Under the pieces are notes generated by a model. The model searched no databases. It was not told the DNA's origin and saw only the letters and a program-made list of their open reading frames with translations. 64,000 nt of DNA from Streptomyces sp. NRRL F-2664 (GTDB taxonomy: Bacteria; Actinomycetota; Actinomycetes; Streptomycetales; Streptomycetaceae): the NCBI RefSeq assembly GCF_000719345.1, contig NZ_JOFX01000024.1, positions 149,857-213,856 on the forward strand, in the 5' to 3' direction. Below are positions 45,163-54,618 of this stretch, piece after piece; position 1 is the stretch's first letter, and each line of letters opens with the position of its first letter. Both the position numbers and the translations under genes were made by a program.

Positions 45163-46391
45163 TGCACTGGCACCCGTCGAACCTCGAACCGCTGCTGCCC
45201 CCGGACCACAGGCCCTTCCCGCACCCCGCCGGCGCCACCGCCGGGCCGGACCCGGCGCAGGTCGACCCCGCCGTGCTGGGCGCCCTCCTGCACCGGCACG
45301 GCTGGCTGCGCCGGGGCGGATCCGCGGGCCGCTACGGGCGATGGACACCGCCCGGTCACGCCGGCACCAGCGTGCTCGTCCCCGAGACCCGGGCCTTCCC
45401 CGACTGCACCGACCTGCTGGAGGAGGCACTGACCGCGCTCTCGCGCAGCACCTTCCCGTCCGCACGGGAGGTGCTCTACGGGCTGAGCGTGCCCAGCGAC
45501 GAGGTCCGCTGGGAGCGGGAGGTCCCGCCCGGGGCGTACGGACTGGAGGGCGAGGCCGCCTGGACCGTACAGGAGCAACTGCGCTCGGCCGCGCGGCGGT
45601 TGCTGCTCGCGGGCGCCCTCGCCGCGCGGGCGAGGGCCGGTTACTACGGCGCCAGGCACCGGGCCCAGGCCGAACGGGCCCTGGACCAGGTGCTGGTGGG
45701 GCCGCAGCCGGGCGGGCGGCGGTTGAGCGCGTACGTGCCGGTCGACGGCGGGCGGGGCATCGTGACGCGGCTGCACCACGCACTGCACGCGGCCCGCGAG
45801 GCCGTGGACTACCGGCGGGCCACCGGCGGCATGGAGGCCTTCGACGCCGCGGTGGGCGCGGGAGTCAGCCGGGAGCTGGCCCAGGCGCTGATCGCGCTGG
45901 TGCGGGGCTCGGAGGGGGCCCGCATCGCGCTGGCCTGGGCACCTGCGGCGGGGGTCCCGGCGGGCTGCGCGGCCCGGCCCGAGCCGGTGGAGTTCTCCCC
46001 GGGCGACCTGCCCGTCCTGCGGGAGGCGGCGGCGCGCTACACCCGGGACGAACCGGCCGTGGCGGTCCGCGTCGCGGGGGCGGTGGTCCGCATGCGGCGC
46101 TCGGCGCCGGGCGGCGGGGGCACGATCCGGCTGCGGGTCCTCGCCGGGGCGGAGGTCCCGTGGGTACGGGCCGCGCTCGACGAGGAGGCGTACCGGGTGG
46201 CGGGCCACGCGCACCTGGTGGGCCTGCCCATCCGGATCAGCGGGCGCTTGCAGCGCCGGGGCGGGTTCCGCCGGCTCACCGGCGTCACGGACGTGCGCCC
46301 GGTCCCCCTCGACGAGGTCGAGCGGGATCGCCTCATGAAGTCGCTGGACGAGTCCCTCGACCCGGCGGACGTGCTGCCGTCGGACGACTGA
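45162..46391 (+). CDS. Unknown protein coupled to the DUF4365-like gene
   Basis: A 409-residue soluble protein, not recognised. The N-terminal third is Pro-rich with HPSNLEPLLPPDHRPFPHP; the middle holds Arg/Ala-rich helices (RSAARRLLLAGALAARARAGYYGARHRAQ); the C-terminal third looks beta-rich and ends in an acidic tail. No transmembrane segment or enzyme motif. Start ATG overlaps the upstream stop. The last 59 bases overlap the convergent GNAT gene. The tight coupling suggests a shared function or complex. Confidence 0.75.
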   Translation: MHWHPSNLEPLLPPDHRPFPHPAGATAGPDPAQVDPAVLGALLHRHGWLRRGGSAGRYGRWTPPGHAGTSVLVPETRAFPDCTDLLEEALTALSRSTFPSAREVLYGLSVPSDEVRWEREVPPGAYGLEGEAAWTVQEQLRSAARRLLLAGALAARARAGYYGARHRAQAERALDQVLVGPQPGGRRLSAYVPVDGGRGIVTRLHHALHAAREAVDYRRATGGMEAFDAAVGAGVSRELAQALIALVRGSEGARIALAWAPAAGVPAGCAARPEPVEFSPGDLPVLREAAARYTRDEPAVAVRVAGAVVRMRRSAPGGGGTIRLRVLAGAEVPWVRAALDEEAYRVAGHAHLVGLPIRISGRLQRRGGFRRLTGVTDVRPVPLDEVERDRLMKSLDESLDPADVLPSDD

Positions 46392-46845
46392 AGGAGGCCA
46401 TGGTCAGCCCCGGGGCGGGGGAGAAGTCCGCGCCGCGGACGAAGCCGAAGCTCTCGTAGAGGCGGACGGCGGGGGCGTTGGCCGCGCCCGTGGCGACCTC
46501 GACCGGCCGGCCGGGGAACAGCTCGGCCAGGGCGTGGCGCAGCAGCCCGGAGGCGACGCCGCGGCGGAAGAAGGCGGGGGCCACGCAGAGCCGGTCGATG
46601 CCGATGCCGCCGTCCGGCACCTCCTCCCAGGCCAGGAACCCGGCCGGCTCCCCCTCCCGCGAGAAGGCCCCGACCCAGTGCAGCGGCTGCGCCCGCATCT
46701 GCGCGAGACTCTCGTGCAGGGCGGGGATCCCGTCGAAGCCGATGAGGTCCGCCTCGACGGCGTACGCCTCCCGGGCGATCCGGTGGACGGCGCGGGCGGT
46801 GGCGTCGTCGGCCAGGTCCAGGGGACGGATCTGCGGGCTCGGCAT
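46333..46845 (-). CDS. GNAT-family N-acetyltransferase
   Basis: A 170-residue acetyltransferase. Acetyl-CoA loop RLCVAPAFFRRGVASGLLRH (about residues 83-102) and NAPAVRLYESFGFVRG are clear. The substrate is unknown. ATG 46845 begins directly before the RPLDLADDATARAV strand. The 3' end overlaps the opposite-strand gene by 59 bases, so the final Pro/Arg-rich tail (residues after about 150) may have been added by readthrough into that overlap. Confidence 0.87.
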   Translation of the reverse strand: MPSPQIRPLDLADDATARAVHRIAREAYAVEADLIGFDGIPALHESLAQMRAQPLHWVGAFSREGEPAGFLAWEEVPDGGIGIDRLCVAPAFFRRGVASGLLRHALAELFPGRPVEVATGAANAPAVRLYESFGFVRGADFSPAPGLTMASFSRPTAARPPGRGTRPATS

Positions 46846-47043
46846 ACGGGTCCTTCCGAGGGGCTGGGGCGGCCCCTCACGCTACCGGTGCCCTCCGCGG
46901 CGCCACCGGGGTCCCGGGCGGCCGCGGTCGTCCGGGGGAGGGGGCGGAGCCCGGGAGGAACCGTTTAGCGGCGCAGCCGGTCGGCTCGGTACGATTCAGG
47001 CGCGCAGCGTTCGCTCGCGCATCCCCTGAGTCAGGAGAGACCG

Positions 47044-49020
47044 GTGTCAGACGTCCGTGTGATCATCCAACGCGATTCCGAGCGGGACGAGCGCGTGGTG
47101 GCCACGGGCACTACGGCGGCCGAGCTCTTCGCCGGCGAGCGCACCATCGTCGCCGCCCGTGTCGCGGGCGAGCTCAAGGACCTCTCGTACGAGGTGCAGG
47201 ACGGCGAGACCGTCGAGCCGGTGGAGATCTCCTCCGAGGACGGCCTGAACATCCTGCGCCACTCGACCGCGCACGTCATGGCCCAGGCCGTGCAGGAGCT
47301 GTTCCCCGAGGCCAAGCTCGGCATCGGCCCGCCGGTCCGCGACGGCTTCTACTACGACTTCGACGTGGCCCGGCCCTTCACCCCGGAGGACCTCAAGGCC
47401 GTCGAGAAGAAGATGCAGGAGATCCAGAAGCGCGGTCAGCGCTTCTCCCGCCGCGTGGTCACCGACGAGGCGGCCCGCGAGGAGCTCGCCGACGAGCCGT
47501 ACAAGCTGGAGCTCATCGGCATCAAGGGTTCCGCGTCCACCGACGACGGTGCGAACGTCGAGGTGGGCGGCGGCGAGCTGACCATCTACGACAACCTGGA
47601 CGCCAAGACCGGCGAGCTGTGCTGGAAGGACCTCTGCCGCGGTCCCCACCTGCCCACCACCCGCACCATTCCGGCGTTCAAGCTCATGCGCAACGCGGCC
47701 GCCTACTGGCGCGGCAGCGAGAAGAACCCGATGCTCCAGCGCATCTACGGCACCGCGTGGCCGTCGAAGGAGGAGCTGAAGGCACACCTCGACTTCCTCG
47801 CGGAAGCCGAGAAGCGCGACCACCGCAAGCTCGGCAACGAGCTGGACCTCTTCTCCATCCCGGACGAGATCGGCTCCGGCCTCGCCGTCTTCCACCCGCG
47901 CGGCGGCATCATCCGCCGGGTGATGGAGGACTACTCGCGCCGCCGGCACGAGGAGGAGGGCTACGAGTTCGTCTACTCCCCGCACGCCACCAAGGGCGCG
48001 CTCTTCGAGAAGAGCGGCCACCTGGACTGGTACGCGGAGGGCATGTACCCCCCCATGCAGCTCGACGGTGGTACCGACTACTACCTCAAGCCCATGAACT
48101 GCCCGATGCACAACCTGATCTTCGACGCGCGCGGCCGCTCCTACCGCGAGCTGCCGCTGCGCCTGTTCGAGTTCGGCACCGTGTACCGGTACGAGAAGTC
48201 CGGCGTCGTGCACGGCCTGACCCGGGCCCGCGGCTTCACCCAGGACGACGCGCACATCTACTGCACCCGTGAGCAGATGGCCGAGGAGCTCGACCGCACC
48301 CTCACCTTCGTGCTCAACCTGCTGCGCGACTACGGTCTGACCGACTTCTACCTGGAACTGTCCACCAAGGACCCGGAGAAGTTCGTCGGCTCGGACGAGG
48401 TCTGGGAGGAGGCCACCGCGGTCCTCCAGCAGGTCGCCGAGAAGCAGGGCCTCCCGCTGACCCCCGACCCGGGCGGCGCGGCCTTCTACGGCCCGAAGAT
48501 CTCCGTGCAGGCGCGCGACGCCATCGGCCGTACCTGGCAGATGTCCACCGTGCAGCTCGACTTCAACCTGCCGGAGCGCTTCAACCTGGAGTACACCGCG
48601 CCGGACGGCTCCCGCCAGCGCCCGGTCATGATCCACCGCGCGCTGTTCGGCTCGATCGAGCGGTTCTTCGCCGTGCTGCTGGAGCACTACGCGGGCGCCA
48701 TGCCGCCGTGGCTGGCCCCGGTGCAGGCGGTCGGCATCCCGATCGGTGACGGGCACGTGGAGTACCTGCAGGAGTTCGCCGCCGAGGCAAAGAAGCAGGG
48801 CCTGCGGGTCGAGGTGGACGCCTCCTCCGACCGGATGCAGAAGAAGATCCGCAACCACCAGAAGCTCAAGGTCCCGTTCATGATCATCGTCGGTGACGAG
48901 GACATGGCGGCGGGTACGGTCTCCTTCCGCTACCGCGACGGTTCGCAGGAGAACGGCATCCCGAAGGCCGAGGCGCTCGCCAAGCTGGCGAAGGTCGTCG
49001 CCGACCGCGTCCAGGTCTGA
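47044..49020 (+). CDS. thrS: Threonyl-tRNA synthetase
   Basis: Class II aminoacyl-tRNA synthetase, 658 residues. N-terminal TGS domain (about 1-60), editing domain with [15 protein letters not shown] and CRGPHLPTT (His/Cys metal site), catalytic core with [10 protein letters not shown] (zinc Cys), motif 2 FRYEKSG-like region [20 protein letters not shown] and motif 3 [18 protein letters not shown], then a C-terminal anticodon-binding domain. GTG start with AGGAGAG upstream and TACGAT -10 at 46990-46995. No T-box leader recognised in the roughly 200-base gap. Confidence 0.98.
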   Translation: MSDVRVIIQRDSERDERVVATGTTAAELFAGERTIVAARVAGELKDLSYEVQDGETVEPVEISSEDGLNILRHSTAHVMAQAVQELFPEAKLGIGPPVRDGFYYDFDVARPFTPEDLKAVEKKMQEIQKRGQRFSRRVVTDEAAREELADEPYKLELIGIKGSASTDDGANVEVGGGELTIYDNLDAKTGELCWKDLCRGPHLPTTRTIPAFKLMRNAAAYWRGSEKNPMLQRIYGTAWPSKEELKAHLDFLAEAEKRDHRKLGNELDLFSIPDEIGSGLAVFHPRGGIIRRVMEDYSRRRHEEEGYEFVYSPHATKGALFEKSGHLDWYAEGMYPPMQLDGGTDYYLKPMNCPMHNLIFDARGRSYRELPLRLFEFGTVYRYEKSGVVHGLTRARGFTQDDAHIYCTREQMAEELDRTLTFVLNLLRDYGLTDFYLELSTKDPEKFVGSDEVWEEATAVLQQVAEKQGLPLTPDPGGAAFYGPKISVQARDAIGRTWQMSTVQLDFNLPERFNLEYTAPDGSRQRPVMIHRALFGSIERFFAVLLEHYAGAMPPWLAPVQAVGIPIGDGHVEYLQEFAAEAKKQGLRVEVDASSDRMQKKIRNHQKLKVPFMIIVGDEDMAAGTVSFRYRDGSQENGIPKAEALAKLAKVVADRVQV

Positions 49021-49032
49021 GCCGTTCGGGCG

Positions 49033-49064
49033 GGCCCCCGGAAAGTGATCACTTTCCGGGGGCC
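49033..49064 (+). terminator. Terminator after thrS
   Basis: A perfect 32-base palindrome (arms 49033-49048 and 49049-49064; effective loop GATC) begins 13 bases after the thrS stop, followed by TTCCTC. The HIT gene therefore probably uses its own promoter. Confidence 0.85.
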
Positions 49065-49102
49065 TTCCTCGTCGGCGCGGGCGAGGTCATATGCTGCATG
49101 CC

Positions 49103-49651
49103 ATGACGACTGAGCCGGAGCAGCAGATCGGGGTCGGCACGCAGGACGCGTTCCAGCGTCTGTGGACGCCCCACCGGATGGCCTACATCCAGGGCGAGAA
49201 CAAGCCGACCGGCCCCGAGGCCGGTGACGGCTGCCCCTTCTGCGGGATTCCGGAGATGTCCGACGAGGACGGCCTGGTCGTGGCACGCGGCCGGCACGTC
49301 TACGCCGTGCTGAACCTCTACCCGTACAACGGCGGCCACCTGATGGTCGTGCCGTACCGCCACGTCGCCGACTACACCGGGCTCGACTCCCCGGAGACGG
49401 CCGAGCTGGCCGACCTCACGAAGCGGGCGATGGTCGCGCTGCGCAAGGCCTCGGGCGCGCACGGCTTCAACATCGGCATGAACCAGGGCGCGGCCGCCGG
49501 CGCCGGCATCGCCGCCCACCTGCACCAGCACATCGTGCCCCGCTGGGGCGGGGACACGAACTTCATGCCGGTGGTCGGCCACACCAAGGTGCTGCCGCAA
49601 CTCCTCGCCGACACCCGCCAGATGCTCGCGGACGCCTGGCCCCAGGACTGA
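49103..49651 (+). CDS. HIT-family nucleotide hydrolase
   Basis: A 182-residue histidine-triad protein, likely a diadenosine tetraphosphate phosphorylase or AMP hydrolase. Zinc-like site CPFCGIPEM, VVARGRHVYAVLNLYPYNGGHLMVVP and the triad AHLHQHIVPRWGGDTNF (HxHxH). In mycobacteria the same gene stands between thrS and pgsA. ATG 49103 follows TATGCT (49090-49095) by seven bases, leaderless; the ATG at 49091 is within that hexamer. Confidence 0.93.
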   Translation: MTTEPEQQIGVGTQDAFQRLWTPHRMAYIQGENKPTGPEAGDGCPFCGIPEMSDEDGLVVARGRHVYAVLNLYPYNGGHLMVVPYRHVADYTGLDSPETAELADLTKRAMVALRKASGAHGFNIGMNQGAAAGAGIAAHLHQHIVPRWGGDTNFMPVVGHTKVLPQLLADTRQMLADAWPQD

Positions 49652-49758
49652 CCGACCTGCCCGGGGCCCGCACCGTCGGTCGCTGACGGGTGGTGCTTCG
49701 AACCGTGCCGGCGGTACCCGCAGGCGCCGCGCAGGCCTTCCGTGCGCACCCCTCGCGC

Positions 49759-50160
49759 CTACGGCGCCCGGTGCTCGCGCCGGGCCCGCAGCTCGGCCTC
49801 GACGTCGAACTCCTCCAGGTTCAGGGGAGGGCCCGGCGGGGGCATCCGCAGGGCCGCCCGGATCTTCGCGTTGACCGCGGTGAGCAGGGCCCGCGCCTCG
49901 CGCTCCGTCCGCGCCGCCGCGGCCGCCCCACGGGCGTCCTCGGCCTCCTTGCGCAGCGCCAGCGCCGGCGGCAGCGCGGCGAAGCCCTCCCGGTGCATCT
50001 TGTCCCGGATCCACCACAGCTCGTCGTACGGGGCGTCGATCGAGGCCATCGGCTTGCCGAAGCCCGGCAGCTCCGCGAAGTCGCCGCGTGCGGTGGCCTG
50101 CCTGATCTGCCGGTCGACGAAGGACTCGAAGTCCACGCCAGGCGGTTTGCGCTCGGTCAT
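49759..50160 (-). CDS. DUF1992 (DnaJ-homologue C28-like) protein
   Basis: A 133-residue protein containing the DUF1992 core: VDRQIRQATARGDFAELPGFGKPMAS, APYDELWWIRDKMHREGF, PPALALRKEAED. It lacks a J domain. The C-terminal part is a helical Arg/Glu-rich tail ending in RREHRAP. Function unknown. Monocistronic-looking, minus strand, 84 bases downstream of the large membrane gene on the same strand. Confidence 0.85.
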   Translation of the reverse strand: MTERKPPGVDFESFVDRQIRQATARGDFAELPGFGKPMASIDAPYDELWWIRDKMHREGFAALPPALALRKEAEDARGAAAAARTEREARALLTAVNAKIRAALRMPPPGPPLNLEEFDVEAELRARREHRAP

Positions 50161-50244
50161 GGTCGCCTCCAGCGGCTGTCTCCTGTCCGCTCCAGCCTAG
50201 CCAGGGCCGGCTCGAAGAGCGGGCCCGAGCCGACCAGCCGCCTC

Positions 50245-51921
50245 TCAGGCGTCGTACACGTCCGCCTTGCGCGGCGACGGCTCCTGGATGACGCCGCTCA
50301 TGATCGAGGAACGGTTCGTGAAGCGCTCGGTGTCCACGCCGTTCTCCTCCAGCACCTTGAAGGTCGCCGCGTGGATCGACCGCAGGACCGGGGCCACCGT
50401 GCGCAGCGCGTCGTCCGCCATGAACCGGTGGCGCCACATCGAGCTCGCCCAGACGTGGCGCAGCCCGAACGGTTCGGGCAGGACCAGCTTGCCGCCGAGG
50501 AAGTCGAGGACCGGCGGGTACCAGGTCAGGGGTGCCCGCACGGCGAGCCGTACCACCTCCTGGGCGTCCACCAGGGGCAGCGGCTTCTCCACGGTCTCCC
50601 AGAAGCGGATGCTCTTGGGCACCTCCACCACCGGGGTCTTGGACTTGGTGGTGAACAGGCCGTGCACGGGGCCCAGGGCGTGCGCGGTGACGTCCACGCG
50701 CAGGGTCTTGTAGAGCACGGTGACGGTCACCAGCATGTTGATGATCAGCTGGCCGTCCCAGAGCGGGTACTGGATGCCCAGGTAGTGCCGGTCCCCGGAG
50801 TTGAACTGCTGCTCGTTGCAGATCCGGGTGACCTCGTGCGGCTTCACCAGGAAGGCGTCGACGTTCTCGCCGGTGGGACGGGCCACCTCGGCGGCGCCCT
50901 CGCCGACCGGGGTGACGATCCAGTGCTGGATGGCGGCGGCCGGGAAGCCGCCGGTGTGCAGCGGGCCGCGCTCCAGCCTGCGCAGCTGGGCGTCGATCGC
51001 GCGTATGACGTCCCAGGCCCGGAAGGGGTGGATCTCCTTGTCCTCGTCCCTCGGGGCGAGCTCCTCGGCCAACTGCCAGCTGCCCCAGCGGGTGCCCATG
51101 CCGAGGATGCCCTTGGGGCCGGCGTAGAAGACCTGGTTGCTGCGGTCCTCCGCGGTGAGCTTGGCGAGCTGGTGGCGCAGGTCCTCACGGGCCTTCTCGT
51201 CGGGATTGCCGGGCACGGCCTCCGGGATCTTGGCGGCGACCCCGCCGCCCGACAGCAGCCCGTCCCAACGTTCCCGCAGGTCGCGGGCGGTCGACTCGCA
51301 GGTGCGACGGGCCAGCAGCCAGCCCAGCGCCGGGGCGACGACCATGCCGCGGGCGTAGAGGCCGAGGAAGCCGGTCAGCGGCAGCCGGAACATCAGGACG
51401 GCCACCACGATGCCGACGCCCACCAGCAGCGTGGTGCCGAGCCAGGAGTGCTTGCCCTCCTTGGAGGCCAGGGACTTGCGCAGCTGGAAGAGGCCCAGCC
51501 ACAGCAGCAGCCCGGGCAGGAACAGCACGCCGCAGACCAGCACGATCAGCCTGAGCCTGCGGTCGCGCTCCTTGCGGATGCGGGACGCGGCCAGGCAGTG
51601 CTCGACGACCGTCTGCGGGTCGGCGCCGAAGGACTGGATGAGGGGCTTGCGGCCGGCCCCCAGGGTGCGCGCCTCCACGGCCCGGCAGAAGGCCTCGCCG
51701 AGGCTGGGCTCGAAGAGCGACAGCTTCGGGGGCTTCACCGTGGCCGGGTGGTTCTCGCTGTTCGCCCCGAGGAGGGCGTCGAGCTTGGTGTCCTTGCCGC
51801 CGTCGCGGTACGCGGCCGAGGCGAGGGCGTTGGTCGCCGCCGTCTGCCCCCCGCCGTTCTGCAGAGGAATCTGTGCGCCGGGCCTGAAGTCGAATCCGTC
51901 GTCCGCCACCGCTGCCCCCAT
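50245..51921 (-). CDS. Membrane protein, unknown function
   Basis: A 558-residue protein. Soluble N terminus of about 125 residues (SLFEPSLGEAFCRAVEA), then TM helices around 130-150 (LIVLVCGVLFLPGLLLWLGLF) and 165-220 (TTLLVGVGIVVAVLMFRLPL...), followed by a long, probably cytoplasmic C-terminal domain (GPKGILGMGTRWGSWQLAEELA, DGQLIINMLVTVTVLYKTL). No enzyme motif recognised. Start: ATG 51921 used; GTG 51909 has a better GGGGG site. Downstream of the EF-G-like gene's terminator on the same strand. Confidence 0.75.
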   Translation of the reverse strand: MGAAVADDGFDFRPGAQIPLQNGGGQTAATNALASAAYRDGGKDTKLDALLGANSENHPATVKPPKLSLFEPSLGEAFCRAVEARTLGAGRKPLIQSFGADPQTVVEHCLAASRIRKERDRRLRLIVLVCGVLFLPGLLLWLGLFQLRKSLASKEGKHSWLGTTLLVGVGIVVAVLMFRLPLTGFLGLYARGMVVAPALGWLLARRTCESTARDLRERWDGLLSGGGVAAKIPEAVPGNPDEKAREDLRHQLAKLTAEDRSNQVFYAGPKGILGMGTRWGSWQLAEELAPRDEDKEIHPFRAWDVIRAIDAQLRRLERGPLHTGGFPAAAIQHWIVTPVGEGAAEVARPTGENVDAFLVKPHEVTRICNEQQFNSGDRHYLGIQYPLWDGQLIINMLVTVTVLYKTLRVDVTAHALGPVHGLFTTKSKTPVVEVPKSIRFWETVEKPLPLVDAQEVVRLAVRAPLTWYPPVLDFLGGKLVLPEPFGLRHVWASSMWRHRFMADDALRTVAPVLRSIHAATFKVLEENGVDTERFTNRSSIMSGVIQEPSPRKADVYDA

Positions 51922-51998
51922 CGCTGTGCGTTCGTGCTCTTTTGGTGCGCCGACGAGCCTATCGGCGGATCCCACCCCATGGTCATGGGACAGGGAAA

Positions 51999-52032
51999 TG
52001 CCGCCCACCGCAAGCTGGTTGGGTGGGCGGCA
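51999..52032 (-). terminator. Terminator of the EF-G-like gene
   Basis: TGCCGCCCACC/GGTGGGCGGCA (arms 51999-52009 and 52022-52032), 11 bp with a 12-base loop, followed on the minus strand by TTTCCC. It starts 18 bases after the stop. Confidence 0.8.
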
Positions 52033-52050
52033 CCCGCTGGTGCAGGCCGA

Positions 52051-54246
52051 CTACGTTCCCTTCCCGGCCTGTTCGCGCACCTTCTCGGCGATCTGCGGCG
52101 GCATCGGCTCGTGCCGGGCGTAGGCGCGGGCGAAGCGGCCGGTGCCGTGCGAGACGGAGCGCAGCTCGACGGCGTAGCGGTCGATCTCGATCTCCGGGAT
52201 CTCGGCGCGCACCCGGGTGCGCCCGGGCCCGGCCTGGTCGGTGCCGACGACCCGGCCGCGGCGGCCCGCGAGATCGCTCATGACCGGCCCGACGTATTCG
52301 TCGGGGATCAGGACGTCGAGTTCGGCGACCGGTTCCAGCAGGTCGATGCGGGTCTCGGCGGCGGCCTCGCGCAGGGCGAGGGCGCCGGCGGTCTGGAAGG
52401 CGGCGTCCGAGGAGTCCACCGAGTGCGCCTTGCCGTCGAGGAGGGTGACGCGGACGTCGACCAGCGGATAGCCCGCCGCGACGCCGCGGGCGGCCTGGCT
52501 GCGCACCCCCTTCTCCACGGACGGGATGAACTGGCGGGGGACGGCGCCGCCGACGACCTTGTCGACGAACTCGATGCCGCTGCCGGGCGGGAGCGGCTCC
52601 ACCTCGATCTCGCAGATGGCGAACTGGCCGTGGCCACCGGACTGTTTGACGTGCCGGCCGCGGCCGGCCGCCTTCGCGCCGAAGGTCTCGCGCAGGCTCA
52701 CCCGGTGCGGGACGGGGTCGACCTGGACGCCGTAGCGGTTGCGCAGCCGTTCCAGGGCGACGTCCTGGTGGGCTTCGCCGAGGCTCCACAGGACGACCTG
52801 GTGGGTGTGCGGGTTCTGCTCCAGGCGCATCGTGGGGTCCTCGGCGACGAGCCGGGCGAGACCCTGCGAGAGCTTGTCCTCGTCGGCCTTGCTGTGGGCC
52901 TCGATGGCCAGGGGGAGCAGGGGGTCGGGCATCGTCCAGGGAGCCATGAGGAGCGGGTCGTCCTTGGCGGAGAGGGTGTCGCCCGTCTCCGCCCGGGAGA
53001 GCTTGGCCACGCAGGCGAGGTCGCCGGCGATGCACCGGTCGAGGACGCGCTGCTGTTTGCCGAACGGGGCGGTGAGGGAGCCGATCCGTTCGTCGACGTC
53101 GTGGTCCTCGTGCCCGCGGTCGGCGAGGCCGTGCCCGCTGACGTGGACGGTCTCCTCGGGCTTCAGGGTGCCGGAGAAGACGCGCACGAGCGAGACGCGG
53201 CCGACGTAGGGGTCGGAGGAGGTCTTGACGACCTCCGCGACCAGTGGCCCGGAGGGGTCGCAGGTCACCTCCGGGCGGGCGGTGCCGTCGGGGCGGGTGA
53301 CGGTGACGGCCGGGCGCTCCAGGGGCGTCGGGAAACCGCCGGTGATCAGTTCGAGGAGTTCCACCGTGCCCAGGCCCTGGCGGGCGCCGTCGGCCGCCGG
53401 CGCCGCCATCAGGACGGGGTGGAAGGTGCCGCGGGCGACGGCGCGCTCCAGGTCGTCGACGAGGGTCTTCAGGTCGATGTCCTCCCCGCCGAGGTAGCGG
53501 TCCATGAGGGTCTCGTCCTCGCTCTCGGCGATGATCCCCTCGATCAGGCGCGCACGGGCCTCGGTGATGAGGGCGAGCTCGGCCGGGTCCGGGTCGCGCT
53601 CCACCCGCGCGCCGGAGGCGTACTCGTAGACGCGCTGCGAGAGCAGGCCGAGCAGGCCGGTGACGGGGGCGTGCCCGTCCGGGCCGGCGGGGCCGTGCAG
53701 GGGGAGGTACAGGGGGACGACCGCGTCGGGGTCGTCCGCGCCGAAGATCTCGCCGCAGACGGCGGTCATCTGCGTGTAGTCCGAGCGTGCGGCCTCAAGG
53801 TGCGTGACGACGATGGCGCGGGGCATGCCGACGGCCTCGCACTCGTCCCAGACCATGCGGGTGGCGCCGTCGATCCCGTCCGAGGCCGAGACGACGAAGA
53901 GGGCCGCGTCCGCCGCGCGCAGACCGGCCCTGAGTTCTCCGACGAAGTCGGCGTATCCGGGGGTGTCCAAGAGGTTGATCTTGATGCCGTCCCATGCGAC
54001 GGGGACGAGGGAGAGCTGGATGGAGCGCTGGCGGCGGTGTTCGATCTCGTCGTAGTCGGAGACGGTGCCGCCGTCCTCGACCCGACCGGCCCGGTTGACC
54101 GCTCCGGCGGTCAGGGCGAGGGCTTCGACCAGGGTGGTCTTTCCGGATCCGCTGTGGCCGACCAGCACGACGTTGCGTAGGGACGAGGGCCGGTCGGCCG
54201 TCAGTGCCCTGCCGGCGGCTCCGGATTGGTGTGATGTGGCTCCCAT
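52051..54246 (-). CDS. Elongation factor G-like translational GTPase (EF-G2 type)
   Basis: Paralogue of EF-G, 731 residues, with the complete domain layout: GTPase (about 20-285), domain II, III, IV (GGHGQFAICEIEVEPLPPGS) and V (GRRGRVVGTD). Walker A GHSGSGKTTLVE and the G3 motif LLDTPGYADF are intact. The usual G4 NKxD is replaced by VVTHLEAARSD, and the switch I RGITI is RQRSIQ, so nucleotide specificity and ribosome-coupled hydrolysis may differ. In bacteria such EF-G2 forms do not always support translocation. GGGAGG lies upstream of ATG 54246. Confidence 0.9.
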   Translation of the reverse strand: MGATSHQSGAAGRALTADRPSSLRNVVLVGHSGSGKTTLVEALALTAGAVNRAGRVEDGGTVSDYDEIEHRRQRSIQLSLVPVAWDGIKINLLDTPGYADFVGELRAGLRAADAALFVVSASDGIDGATRMVWDECEAVGMPRAIVVTHLEAARSDYTQMTAVCGEIFGADDPDAVVPLYLPLHGPAGPDGHAPVTGLLGLLSQRVYEYASGARVERDPDPAELALITEARARLIEGIIAESEDETLMDRYLGGEDIDLKTLVDDLERAVARGTFHPVLMAAPAADGARQGLGTVELLELITGGFPTPLERPAVTVTRPDGTARPEVTCDPSGPLVAEVVKTSSDPYVGRVSLVRVFSGTLKPEETVHVSGHGLADRGHEDHDVDERIGSLTAPFGKQQRVLDRCIAGDLACVAKLSRAETGDTLSAKDDPLLMAPWTMPDPLLPLAIEAHSKADEDKLSQGLARLVAEDPTMRLEQNPHTHQVVLWSLGEAHQDVALERLRNRYGVQVDPVPHRVSLRETFGAKAAGRGRHVKQSGGHGQFAICEIEVEPLPPGSGIEFVDKVVGGAVPRQFIPSVEKGVRSQAARGVAAGYPLVDVRVTLLDGKAHSVDSSDAAFQTAGALALREAAAETRIDLLEPVAELDVLIPDEYVGPVMSDLAGRRGRVVGTDQAGPGRTRVRAEIPEIEIDRYAVELRSVSHGTGRFARAYARHEPMPPQIAEKVREQAGKGT

Positions 54247-54618
54247 GGTGCTCGTGCCTCCCGGTGGTGACGGTGAGGAGGGTGGGTTCCTTGTCCCCGC
54301 GCATGAGGAATGCGCGGTTCTACGAGCTTTGCACTGCTGTCACACCGCGTCCATACGTCGTACCGGGGACGTACCCCGGGCCGGTGCCGGGGCCGTGCGT
54401 CGGACCAGTGCCGGGGCCGTGCTCCGGGCCGGTGCCGGGCCGGTGCCGGAGCCGTACCCGTGCCCCACCGTGACGCGCCGGCGGCGGTCCACGGCACGAA
54501 GAACGCCTTACGGGCGAGAACCGGTGGGTGCGCGGCGTTCCGGCGGCGGCGCGCTGGCTACGATGGGCCAGCCGGTGGCCGTTGTGGCCGTGCGGCCCAG
54601 CGACCCTCCGGGAAGGCC
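54247..54618. other. 372-base divergent intergenic region
   Basis: Separates the EF-G-like gene from pgsA and holds both promoters. A TACGAT hexamer (54559-54564) may drive pgsA. Near the middle lies the 3x24-bp tandem repeat (54378-54449). No supported gene. Confidence 0.5.
54378..54449. repeat. Three 24-bp degenerate tandem repeats
   Basis: Units at 54378-54401, 54402-54425 and 54426-54449, built around GTGCCGGGGCCGTG; the third has drifted. Non-coding. Could be replication slippage. Confidence 0.6.

Noticed and set aside
46846..47043. T-box leader upstream of thrS
   Set aside because: No specifier stem or T-box sequence seen; the gap shows only a -10 and a normal ribosome site.
49690..54180. 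About 1500-codon plus-strand frame opposite the EF-G-like and membrane genes
   Set aside because: Anti-sense shadow of well supported minus-strand genes; no domain recognised in it.
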